A DNA stretch of 9,105 nucleotides. Origin: Actinomycetales bacterium. GTDB lineage: Bacteria > Actinomycetota > Actinomycetes > Actinomycetales > Dermabacteraceae. The notes under the pieces are model-generated. The model worked only from the letters and a program-made list of their open reading frames with translations. It was not told the DNA's origin and did no database searches. The translations under genes were made by a program, and so were the position numbers. The stretch is from positions 1-9,105 of the forward strand of contig JAAZLF010000719.1 in assembly GCA_012799425.1 (NCBI GenBank), read 5' to 3'. Positions 1 to 6,041 of this stretch are shown here, one piece after another (positions within the stretch are counted from its first letter, which is position 1; each line of letters opens with the position of its first letter).

Positions 1-109
1 CGTGCGGCGCATCGAGAACCCCTCCGCGCACCGCACCCCCGTCGAGGGATCCCTGCCCGTGCGCCTCGTGCCGCGCGGCACCACAGGACCCCGCGAACCC
101 GGCGCCTGA
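1..109 (+). CDS. C-terminus of a probable LacI-family transcriptional regulator (5' truncated by window)
   Basis: Only the last 35 codons are visible, read from base 2 to the TGA at 107-109. The peptide contains LPVRLVPRGTT close to its end, which resembles the final beta-strand of LacI/GalR sugar-binding domains (family pattern: L-x-x-R-L-V-x-R-G-S/T-T followed by a short tail). The DNA-binding part lies outside the window, so the family call rests on this one motif. The gene ends 68 bases before uxaC on the same strand, a usual place for a pathway-specific regulator of uronate use, and the inferred role is sugar-acid-responsive control of the downstream pair. It could also be an unrelated protein with a similar tail. 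Confidence 0.6.
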   Translation, partial: VRRIENPSAHRTPVEGSLPVRLVPRGTTGPREPGA

Positions 110-124
110 CCCGGCCGGGGTCGG

Positions 125-139
125 CAACCGATGACAACC
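125..139 (+). promoter_or_regulatory. Possible regulator-binding direct repeat upstream of uxaC
   Basis: The 68-base gap between the regulator stop and the uxaC start holds two copies of CAACC (125-129 and 135-139) exactly 10 bases apart, one helical turn. ATGACA at 131-136 resembles a -35 hexamer, but no convincing -10 follows at 16-18 bases. LacI-type operators are normally inverted rather than direct repeats, so assignment to the adjacent regulator is doubtful. Confidence 0.2.
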
Positions 140-177
140 CTCCGCGTTCGGACCGGTGCCCTTGCGAGGATGGCGGC

Positions 178-1614
178 ATGAGCAACGACGCCTTCGTGCC
201 GCACCCCGACAGACTCTTCCCCGCCGACCCCGCCGTCCGTGAGATCGCGCGTGAGCTCTACGAGCTCCAGAAGGACCAGCCGATCGTCTCGCCCCACGGC
301 CACGTCGATCCCCGGCTGCTGCTGGACAACGAGCCGTGGAGCGACCCCACCGCGCTGTTCATCACGCCCGACCACTACGTCAACCGCCTGATGCACGCCC
401 GCGGCGTGGACCTCGCCGACCTCGGCGTGGGCCAGGGCCCGCTGGACGAGGCCGCCTCCCGCAAGGCCTGGCGCCTCCTGGCCGAGCACTGGCACGCCTA
501 CGCCGGCACCCCCTCCCGCTACTGGATCGAGCACGTCTTCCACGAGGTCTTCGGCCTCGAGACGGTGCTGAACCCGCGCACCGCCGATGCGATGTACGAC
601 GAGATCGCCGAGAAGCTCACCCGCCCGGAGTTCCGCCCCCGCGCCCTGTTCGAGCAGTTCGGGATCACGGTCCTGGCCACCACCGACGACCCCGTGGACG
701 ACCTGGCCCCGCACGCCGCGCTCGCGGCCGACGAGACCTTCACCGGCCGGGTCATCCCCACGTTCCGCCCCGACAAGTACCTCGAGGCCGGACGCGAGGA
801 CTTCCCCGCCCTCACCGAGGCGCTCGGCGAGGCCGCCGGGGTCGACGTCAGCACCTACGACGGCTACCACCAGGCGATGCGCGCCCGCCGTCTGTACTTC
901 CGCGACCACGGCGCGGTCTCCTCCGACCACGCCCACATGGACCCGGGCACCGAGCGCCTGGCCGACGAGGACGCCCGCCGCCTCTACACCGCCGCCCGCT
1001 CCGGGGAGATCGGCGCCGAGGACGCCGTGGCCCTGCGCCGCCACATGCTCGGCGACCAGGCGCGCCTGGCCGCAGAGGACGGCCTGGTCATGACCATCCA
1101 CCCGGCCGTGCTGCGCAACCACTCCGACGCGATCTTCGAGAAGTTCGGCCCGGACGTCGGCTTCGACATCCCCGTCGCGGTGGACTACGTCCACCACATC
1201 CGCCCGATGCTCAACGACGTGGGCCACCACCCGAACTTCCGCACCGTGCTGTTCACGATCGACGAGACCGTCCTCTCCCGCGAGATCGCACCGCTGGCCG
1301 GCGTCTACCCCTCCGTCTACGCCGGCGCGCCCTGGTGGTTCATCGATGCGCCCGACGCGATCCTGCGCTACCGCCGCGCCGTCTCCGAGACCCTCGGCTA
1401 TTCGCGCACCAGCGGCTTCATCGATGACACCCGCGCGTTCTGCTCGATCCCCGCGCGGCACGACATGTCCCGCCGCCTCGACGCCACGCATCTCGCGGGC
1501 CTCGTCGCCGAGCACCGGATCCGCCTCGAGGACGCCCGCGAGCTCGTGACCACCCTGCCCGACCAGCAGCCGCGAGAGGTCTTCCTCCTCGGCGGCGCAG
1601 AGGAGAAGAACTGA
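178..1614 (+). CDS. uxaC: Glucuronate isomerase (uronate isomerase)
   Basis: This cytoplasmic enzyme interconverts D-glucuronate and D-fructuronate (also D-galacturonate and D-tagaturonate), the first step of the Ashwell uronate pathway. The 478-residue length is normal for UxaC. It belongs to the amidohydrolase superfamily: the metal-binding HxH is at His40/His42 in SPHGHVD, where the E. coli-type enzyme has a DxHxHL-like motif. The C-terminal signature runs from WWF (residues 386-388) to GFIDDTRAF (413-421) and ARHDMSRR, equivalent to the conserved TDSRSF and RHDxFRR region of the family. The ATG at 178 is supported by GAGGA at 166-170 with a 7-base spacer. The stop overlaps the start of the next gene (TGATG), indicating translational coupling in one operon. 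Family assignment is firm; the preferred uronate is not determined by the sequence. Confidence 0.95.
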   Translation: MSNDAFVPHPDRLFPADPAVREIARELYELQKDQPIVSPHGHVDPRLLLDNEPWSDPTALFITPDHYVNRLMHARGVDLADLGVGQGPLDEAASRKAWRLLAEHWHAYAGTPSRYWIEHVFHEVFGLETVLNPRTADAMYDEIAEKLTRPEFRPRALFEQFGITVLATTDDPVDDLAPHAALAADETFTGRVIPTFRPDKYLEAGREDFPALTEALGEAAGVDVSTYDGYHQAMRARRLYFRDHGAVSSDHAHMDPGTERLADEDARRLYTAARSGEIGAEDAVALRRHMLGDQARLAAEDGLVMTIHPAVLRNHSDAIFEKFGPDVGFDIPVAVDYVHHIRPMLNDVGHHPNFRTVLFTIDETVLSREIAPLAGVYPSVYAGAPWWFIDAPDAILRYRRAVSETLGYSRTSGFIDDTRAFCSIPARHDMSRRLDATHLAGLVAEHRIRLEDARELVTTLPDQQPREVFLLGGAEEKN

Positions 1615-2885
1615 TGAACGCCCCCAGCCCCTCCGATGTGGGCCGCCTGGTCCACCTCGGCATCGGCAACTTCGCCCGCTCCCACACCCTGCACGCCACC
1701 GACGTGGCCGGCGGCTGGTCCGTCGTGCCCTTCACCGGCCGCTCCGCGGCGATGGCCGATGCGCTGAACGCCCAGGGCGGCAAGTACGGCCTGATCGTGC
1801 GCGGCCCCGAGCAGGACGAGGTCAGCATCGTCGACGTCCTCGACGAGGTGCACCCCGCCTCCGACATCGACGCCCTGGTGCGCCTGCTCGCCGACCCCTT
1901 CACCGCCGTGGTCACCCTGACCGTCACCGAGAAGGGCTACGCGGCAGGCAGCGACCCCGCGACCTCCGCCCCGGCCCGCCTTGCACTGGGCCTGAAGGCC
2001 CGCCGCGAGGCCGGCGTCACCGAACCGATCGCCCTGGTCTCCTGCGACAACCTCACCGGCAACGGCCAGGTGCTGCGCGAGGCCGTCCTCGCCGAGCTCG
2101 ACGAGGAGACCGCCGCCTGGTTCGACGGTCATGTCGACGTCATCTCCTCCATGGTCGACCGCATCACCCCCTCGGCCGACGACGGCGCCGCACAGACCGT
2201 GCGCGATGCGACCGGCCTGGTGGACGCAGTGCCCGTGGTGACCGAGCCCTTCACCGAATGGGTGATCGAGAACCGCTTCCGCGGCCGCCGCCCCGAGTGG
2301 GAGAAGGCCGGCGTGCAGTTCACCGACGACATCGAGGTGCATGAGCTGCGCAAGCTGCGCCTGCTCAACGGCGCCCACACCCTCATGGCCTACGCCGGCC
2401 AGGTCGCGGGAGTGCAGCGCGTGGACGAGGCGATCTCCCACCGCGAGGTGCGCGCCCTGGTCGAGCAGCTGTGGGCCGAGGCCCGCTCGACCCTGCCCCT
2501 GCCGGCCGACGAGCTGGATGCCTACACCGCAGCCCTCGAGGACCGGTTCCGCAACCCGCGCCTCGCGGACAACCTGATCCGCATCGCGGCTGATGGTTCT
2601 GTGAAGCTGCCCGTGCGCGCCCTGCCCGTGATCGCCGAGCGCGGCGGCCCGGACAAGGCCCCCGGCGAGGTCGCGGCCGTCGCCGCCTGGACCGCCTGGG
2701 TCACCGACCGGGTGCGCGGCGGCGATGAGGTGCAGGACCCGAAGGCCGAGGCCATCGCGGCCGCCGCCGTCCTCGAGGACACCACCGAGCGCGTGAGCGG
2801 ACTGCTCGCCCTGCTGGGCGTTCCCGCCGTCGACCCGCTGGTGGACGCGGTCATCGCCGAGGAGCGGCGCCTGCCCCGCCCCTGA
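1614..2885 (+). CDS. Mannitol dehydrogenase family oxidoreductase, probable fructuronate reductase (UxuB-like)
   Basis: Predicted NAD(H)-dependent polyol/sugar-acid dehydrogenase, most likely reducing D-fructuronate to D-mannonate given its coupling to uxaC; tagaturonate reductase or another polyol dehydrogenase remain possible. The N-terminal Rossmann motif is HLGIGNFARSH (G16, G18, F20, R22, H24). The family blocks TVTEKGY (103-109), SCDNLTGNG (143-151) and MVDRITP (180-186) follow in order. The catalytic block KLRLLNGAH gives Lys247, Asn252 and His255, the same +5/+8 spacing as K295/N300/H303 of Pseudomonas fluorescens mannitol 2-dehydrogenase. At 423 residues it is shorter than the usual 450-490; the shortfall is mainly between TVTEKGY and SCDNL, where the substrate-side insertion of longer relatives is missing. 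ATG at 1614 overlaps the uxaC stop by one base, with AGGAG at 1601-1605 eight bases upstream. Confidence 0.87.
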   Translation: MNAPSPSDVGRLVHLGIGNFARSHTLHATDVAGGWSVVPFTGRSAAMADALNAQGGKYGLIVRGPEQDEVSIVDVLDEVHPASDIDALVRLLADPFTAVVTLTVTEKGYAAGSDPATSAPARLALGLKARREAGVTEPIALVSCDNLTGNGQVLREAVLAELDEETAAWFDGHVDVISSMVDRITPSADDGAAQTVRDATGLVDAVPVVTEPFTEWVIENRFRGRRPEWEKAGVQFTDDIEVHELRKLRLLNGAHTLMAYAGQVAGVQRVDEAISHREVRALVEQLWAEARSTLPLPADELDAYTAALEDRFRNPRLADNLIRIAADGSVKLPVRALPVIAERGGPDKAPGEVAAVAAWTAWVTDRVRGGDEVQDPKAEAIAAAAVLEDTTERVSGLLALLGVPAVDPLVDAVIAEERRLPRP

Positions 2886-2891
2886 GGGCTT

Positions 2892-2908
2892 GCGGCCCCC
2901 GGGGCCGC
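2892..2908 (+). terminator. Short perfect GC palindrome just after the oxidoreductase stop
   Basis: GCGGCCCC (2892-2899) and GGGGCCGC (2901-2908) are perfect inverted arms around a single C, starting 7 bases after the TGA. In RNA the central pairs must open to form a loop. No T-tract follows, so it could be a U-less actinobacterial terminator or simply GC-rich palindromic sequence. A second weak inverted repeat, GTGGTC (2914-2919) and GACCAC (2937-2942), lies between it and the large palindrome. Confidence 0.35.
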
Positions 2909-2952
2909 GCCTCGTGGTCCAGACCCCGTGTCCCATGACCACCTAGCGCCCT

Positions 2953-3024
2953 GGGTTACCAGACAGTCGTGAGCGCGCCAGTGCCAATTTCGGCACTGGC
3001 GCGCTCACGACTTTGCGGTAACCC
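2953..3024. repeat. Large two-tier intergenic palindrome (72 bases), element 1
   Basis: A perfect 21-base inverted repeat (AGTCGTGAG...CAGTGCC at 2965-2985 against GGCACTG...CTCACGACT at 2992-3012) encloses the hexaloop AATTTC. Outside it a 4+4 internal loop (AGAC at 2961-2964, TTGC at 3013-3016) leads to a perfect 8-base outer stem, GGGTTACC (2953-2960) with GGTAACCC (3017-3024). It sits in the 256-base gap between two convergent genes, where a bidirectional terminator would be useful, but no real T-tract flanks either side. The layout (conserved-looking ends, internal loop, long inner hairpin) recurs at 4291-4354, so I call it a repeat element rather than only a terminator. Confidence 0.85.
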
Positions 3025-3141
3025 CGCGCCCCGCCCTCACCCGGGCCCCGTTCCAGTTGCCGCAACGTCATGTGCACGTGAGAGCCGCGAATGGGACCGG
3101 CGTGCTCATCGCCAGCCGGTCATCGGGATGGGCACCTCGAG

Positions 3142-4065
3142 TCACCCGACCAGTGGGGCGGCCTGGTGCCGGGGAGCGCCGAGGTGCGCGAGACGGCCGA
3201 GCAGGTTGTCGGGATGGCGCAGGTCCTCGTCCGACGCCCTCACCACCCGCCAGCCCAGCTGATGGAGCACGTCGTCCTTGCGTCGGTCCCTCCGATGCCG
3301 GCGACGGTCCGTGCTGTGCCAGAAGCCGTCGTACTCGATCGCGATCCGCTGCTCGGGGTAGGACAGGTCGAGGCGGAAGCGCTCACCCGTGCCCGGAGCC
3401 CGTACAGGCAGGTTGATGGCGGGTTCGGCGAACCCCGCGGCGAGCAGGAGCAGGCGGGTCTCGGTCTCCTTCGGCGACTCGACCCGCTCCCGGGCATCCG
3501 CCACCGCCGCACGCACCCGACGGATCCGGTACCCGGGGCCCGCTGTGTCGACCAGCTGCCGCAGCCGCTCGAGCGTGACCCGCGGCGTCCCCCGGGAGGA
3601 CGGGCCCAGGAGATGATCGCAGCAGGCCACGAGTTGCCCGTGATCGAGCATGCCCGCGAGCTCTCGGAGCAGCGTGACGGCCCCGCTCACCCTGATGCCG
3701 TCGATCCTCATCGTCGACCCGGGAGGGCCCGTGTGCTTCACGACCCCGCGCCCGGAGCGCCGCGACCCGTCGGGCGGGACAGTGCAGTGGACGACCTGCG
3801 ACCGCTCGTACTCGAGCGCGCGCGGGAGCGGCACGCCCAGCAGCTCCGCCGCAGAGGAATGGCTGATCACCGCGCCCGGGACCACCCGCCGCTGCAGCAC
3901 CGTCGCGGCGAGGCGCAGTGAGGCAGGATGGGCGGCCGGGGTCAGATGCCCGGGCACCGCCTCCCGGAACTCGAGCGATGCGAGGCGCCGAGCATGCACG
4001 CCTCGGGACCGCAGCTCAGCGCGGCTGAGCAGACTTCCCGGCTTCGGGGACCAACGAGGTGTCAT
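3142..4065 (-). CDS. AbiEi-like N-terminus plus DUF559/Vsr-like PD-(D/E)XK endonuclease domain protein
   Basis: A 307-residue protein of a kind common in actinobacteria but of uncharacterised function. Residues about 12-80 (LLSRAELRSRGVHARRL, then ISHSSAAELLGVPLP) resemble the winged-helix N-terminus annotated as AbiEi antitoxin/transcriptional regulator. Residues about 197-290 form a DUF559/very-short-patch-repair-type nuclease fold: Glu202 in the ETRLL helix, Asp233 in RLDLSYPE, and Glu244 and Asp246 in IAIEYDG, followed by FWH (248-250) and a basic HRRDRRKDDVLHQLGW helix and strand. These acidic residues fit a PD-(D/E)XK-like metal site; nuclease activity is inferred, not shown. The ATG at 4065 has no clear Shine-Dalgarno sequence. 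No partner AbiEii toxin gene is adjacent. The gene converges on the oxidoreductase and is bracketed by the two palindromes at 2953-3024 and 4291-4354. Confidence 0.85.
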   Translation of the reverse strand: MTPRWSPKPGSLLSRAELRSRGVHARRLASLEFREAVPGHLTPAAHPASLRLAATVLQRRVVPGAVISHSSAAELLGVPLPRALEYERSQVVHCTVPPDGSRRSGRGVVKHTGPPGSTMRIDGIRVSGAVTLLRELAGMLDHGQLVACCDHLLGPSSRGTPRVTLERLRQLVDTAGPGYRIRRVRAAVADARERVESPKETETRLLLLAAGFAEPAINLPVRAPGTGERFRLDLSYPEQRIAIEYDGFWHSTDRRRHRRDRRKDDVLHQLGWRVVRASDEDLRHPDNLLGRLAHLGAPRHQAAPLVG

Positions 4066-4073
4066 GGTGCAGG

Positions 4074-4079
4074 AAGCTA
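4074..4079 (-). promoter_or_regulatory. Possible -10 hexamer for a near-leaderless transcript of the nuclease-like gene
   Basis: On the minus strand TAGCTT ends 8 bases before the ATG at 4065. This spacing would put the transcription start at or next to the start codon, which would explain the missing Shine-Dalgarno sequence. No recognisable -35 hexamer lies 16-18 bases upstream. Leaderless transcripts are frequent in actinobacteria, but this hexamer is only a partial match to TANNNT. Confidence 0.25.
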
Positions 4080-4290
4080 GTCAGTTCTGGCCCGCAGGCA
4101 CCCCGTCGGCCCGTGGCTGTGGGCGAACAAGGCTCGGGGAGGAGAGGTCGGGAGGGGGAGTCGCCCCAGTCACCCCCTCGGTGCGCCGGATCCGAGCCGC
4201 GGCACCCAGCAGCGCACCTGCTGGCACGGGCCTGCTGCCACCAGGCGGCGGGCCATCGTGGGGAGGCGCTCCGGAGCCTGGCCCGGCGGC

Positions 4291-4354
4291 TACCGAGAGG
4301 TTATGTGCGCCCCAGTACCGGAAAAGGTACGGAGTTGCACATAACTGGCCGGTA
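4291..4354. repeat. Two-tier intergenic palindrome (64 bases), element 2
   Basis: Nested inverted repeats: outer TACCG (4291-4295) with CGGTA (4350-4354); a 4+4 internal loop (AGAG, 4296-4299; TGGC, 4346-4349); a perfect 9-base stem GTTATGTGC (4300-4308) with GCACATAAC (4337-4345); a mostly unpaired 6+6 segment; then GTACC (4315-4319) with GGTAC (4326-4330) around the loop GGAAAA. It lies about 60 bases downstream of the kinase stop on that gene's strand, so it may end kinase transcription, but it lacks a T-tract. Its outer stem and internal loops match element 1 at 2953-3024 in the same orientation, while the inner hairpin differs. Confidence 0.75.
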
Positions 4355-4362
4355 ACACCATG

Positions 4363-4396
4363 CTGTGGCTCTGTGGCTCTGTGGCTCTGTGGCTCT
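4363..4396. repeat. Octanucleotide tandem repeat, four perfect copies of CTGTGGCT
   Basis: Four uninterrupted copies (4363-4370, 4371-4378, 4379-4386, 4387-4394) plus the first two bases of a fifth. On the minus strand the unit reads AGCCACAG. The array begins 17 bases after the kinase stop codon and ends 8 bases before element 2 in the kinase reading direction, so it would lie in the 3' untranslated region of that transcript. Such arrays can change copy number by slipped-strand pairing; because it is outside coding sequence, no frame switching is expected. Confidence 0.9.
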
Positions 4397-4413
4397 CCCC
4401 GCGAGCCCCGCTG

Positions 4414-5904
4414 TCAGGCGAGGTCGGCGAGCTTCTCGAAGCGCTCGAGGCGCTCGCGGTAGTAGTCCTGGTGAGCGAGCACGGGCTCGACCCGGTTCAG
4501 CACCGGCACCTCGGCGACGGGCACGTCCGGCGCGGCCTGCTCGAGCGCCATCACGGCGGCGCCTCGCATGGTCGAGCGGGAGACGGCCACGTGGTCGATC
4601 GGCATCGCCAGTGCGTCCGAGAGCAGGTGCAGCCAGCCGGGGACCGCGCCGGTCATACCGCCGGAGAGCACGATCCGCTCGGGCTCGCCGCCGGCTTCGC
4701 GCATCTGGTCGGCGATGCGCAGGAACGACAGGGCCACGCCCTCCATCGCGCCGAGGAGCATGTCCTTCCAGGTGGTGGAGGCGCCCACGTTCGCGAACAT
4801 CGCCCGCGAGGAGCCGCGCCACTTGGTGCCGCGCTCCCCGGAGAAGAATGGGATCACCAGCGGGGTGCCGGCGGAGGGCGGGCCGGAGAACAGGGTCGCG
4901 GTGTCGGTGGCGTCGATGTCGAAGGGCATCGCGAGCTCGTTCCGGCACCAGTCCAGCACGCGCCCGCAGTCGCTCATCGCGGAGCCCACGAGGGTGCGCT
5001 GCTGATCCACCCGGTAGGCCCACAGGCCGCTGGGCAGGGTGGGGATCTCGCTGGAGAGCAGCTGGCGGATCGCGCCGGAGGTGGCGGTGGAGATGCCCCA
5101 GGTGCCCTCGCCGAGCGCGCCGATGCCGAGGTTCGCGGCGAGGCCGTCGCCGATCACCGGCAGCCATACGGCCTCGCGCAGCTGCGGGAACTCGGCGGCA
5201 AGCGGGGTGCCGGCGACGGGGAGCGCGTCGGAGGGGTCCAGCGAGGCGCCCATCATGCCGGCGTCCACGCCCACGGCCTCGAGCAGCTCGGGCACGTACT
5301 GGCCGGTGCGGCGATCGATCATGCCCGACCAGGCGGCGGAGGCGGTGCCGAGCGCTGCGGTGCCCAGCAGCTTGAGCGCCACGTATTCGCCCAGCGCCAT
5401 GAAGCGGGCGGTGCGGGCGAAGACGTCGGGCTGCTCCTCGCGCAGCCAGGCCAGGCGCGGCGCGGTGTAGGAGGAGTGCAGGCGCGCGCCGGTGCGCTCG
5501 TGCAGCGCGTCCACGTCGAGGGAGCCCGAGAGCCGTTCGACCTGGGCGTGGCAGCGAGTGTCGGCGTAGGTGATGCACGGGGTCAGGGCGTTGCCGGCCG
5601 CGTCGACCGCCACGAGCGTCGAGGCGAAGGTGTCGAATCCGATCGCGCGCACCTGGCCGGGCAGCGGGGAGGCGGTGAGCACGGCGGTGAGGGCCGCGCG
5701 GATCTCGGCGACGATCTGATCGGCATCGATCGTGCTGGTGCCGTCGTCATCGACCGTGAAGGAGTGGGTCTCCTTGTGGTGGAGCGTGCCGACCTCACGG
5801 CCGGAGACGTCGTAGACCGCGGCACGGGTGCCGCCGGAGCCGATGTCGATGCCGACGACGAGCGGTCCCTGGGCGTCCTCGGCCGGGATGTTGAAGCGGG
5901 GCAT
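4414..5904 (-). CDS. FGGY-family carbohydrate kinase, gluconokinase-like
   Basis: Predicted cytoplasmic ATP-dependent sugar or sugar-acid kinase of 496 residues, the usual FGGY length. The N-terminal phosphate-binding motif is GIDIGSGGTR (18-27). The block LTPCITYADTR (107-117), then GARLHSSYTAPRLAWL (139-154), resembles the TPxxTWADxR and IHxxYxxxKLxWL pattern of FGGY gluconokinases more than xylulokinase or glycerol kinase. IGDGLAANLG (251-260) supplies the probable catalytic base Asp253. ATSGAIR (274-280), FFSGERGTKW (353-362) and the adenosine-binding LSGGMTG (413-419) complete the fold. Gluconate is the inferred substrate; xylulose or another sugar acid is possible. ATG at 5904 has AGGAG (5915-5911) six bases upstream. 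On the minus strand the gene follows the universal stress protein gene after 137 bases, so it may have its own promoter: TATGCT at 5984-5979 is a -10 candidate without a clear -35. Confidence 0.9.
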   Translation of the reverse strand: MPRFNIPAEDAQGPLVVGIDIGSGGTRAAVYDVSGREVGTLHHKETHSFTVDDDGTSTIDADQIVAEIRAALTAVLTASPLPGQVRAIGFDTFASTLVAVDAAGNALTPCITYADTRCHAQVERLSGSLDVDALHERTGARLHSSYTAPRLAWLREEQPDVFARTARFMALGEYVALKLLGTAALGTASAAWSGMIDRRTGQYVPELLEAVGVDAGMMGASLDPSDALPVAGTPLAAEFPQLREAVWLPVIGDGLAANLGIGALGEGTWGISTATSGAIRQLLSSEIPTLPSGLWAYRVDQQRTLVGSAMSDCGRVLDWCRNELAMPFDIDATDTATLFSGPPSAGTPLVIPFFSGERGTKWRGSSRAMFANVGASTTWKDMLLGAMEGVALSFLRIADQMREAGGEPERIVLSGGMTGAVPGWLHLLSDALAMPIDHVAVSRSTMRGAAVMALEQAAPDVPVAEVPVLNRVEPVLAHQDYYRERLERFEKLADLA

Positions 5905-6013
5905 GAAGATCTCCTGCGCTCGTCGGGGCGTCCTGCGACCTCGTCGGTCGTCGACGTGGTCGTGCAGGCGGTCCGCCCAGCATACGAGCGGGCCCCGAGC
6001 CTCCGGCGGTCTC

Positions 6014-6031
6014 GCCGTGGGTTGCCACGGC
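6014..6031 (-). terminator. Hairpin downstream of the universal stress protein gene
   Basis: GCCGTGG (6014-6020) and CCACGGC (6025-6031) form a perfect 7-base stem with a 4-base loop, starting 10 bases after the stress protein stop codon on the minus strand. GGCGG (6005-6009) and CCGCC (6034-6038) could extend the stem with a small internal loop. There is no U-tract, as is common for actinobacterial terminators. It would separate the stress protein transcript from the kinase gene. Confidence 0.45.
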
Positions 6032-6041
6032 CGCCGCCCGC

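Larger units (their letters stand above)
4066..4413. other. 348-base gene-free stretch between the nuclease-like gene and the sugar kinase gene
   Basis: No open frame here looks like a gene. From left to right it holds the upstream region of the nuclease-like gene; a small hairpin with arms CCAGCAG (4206-4212) and CTGCTGG (4218-4224) around a 5-base loop; the two-tier palindrome at 4291-4354; and the four-copy octanucleotide repeat at 4363-4396. The part at 4081-4200 is purine-rich in places (around 4135-4160) and shows nothing else I can name. A small RNA cannot be excluded. Confidence 0.7.

Noticed and set aside
1398..2942. A 514-codon open frame on the minus strand across the oxidoreductase gene
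   Set aside because: It is antisense to a gene with clear family motifs; its translation is rich in Gly, Val, His and Gln with no recognisable domain, as expected from GC-biased third positions read backwards.
2953..3024. Element 1 as a tRNA or classic intrinsic terminator
   Set aside because: There is one long hairpin instead of a cloverleaf, and no T-tract follows either arm; terminator function is still possible but not the classic form.
2953..4354. The segment as a conventional insertion sequence with terminal inverted repeats
   Set aside because: The enclosed gene has no transposase motifs, the elements are in the same orientation, each is itself a palindrome, and I see no target-site duplication.
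4059..4355. A small plus-strand gene in the gap beside the nuclease-like gene
   Set aside because: No ribosome binding site, no recognisable motif, Arg/Gly/Pro-rich composition, and it runs through the palindrome at 4291-4354.
4363..4396. The tandem octamers as a CRISPR array
   Set aside because: The 8-base units are directly abutting with no spacers, so this is a simple tandem repeat.
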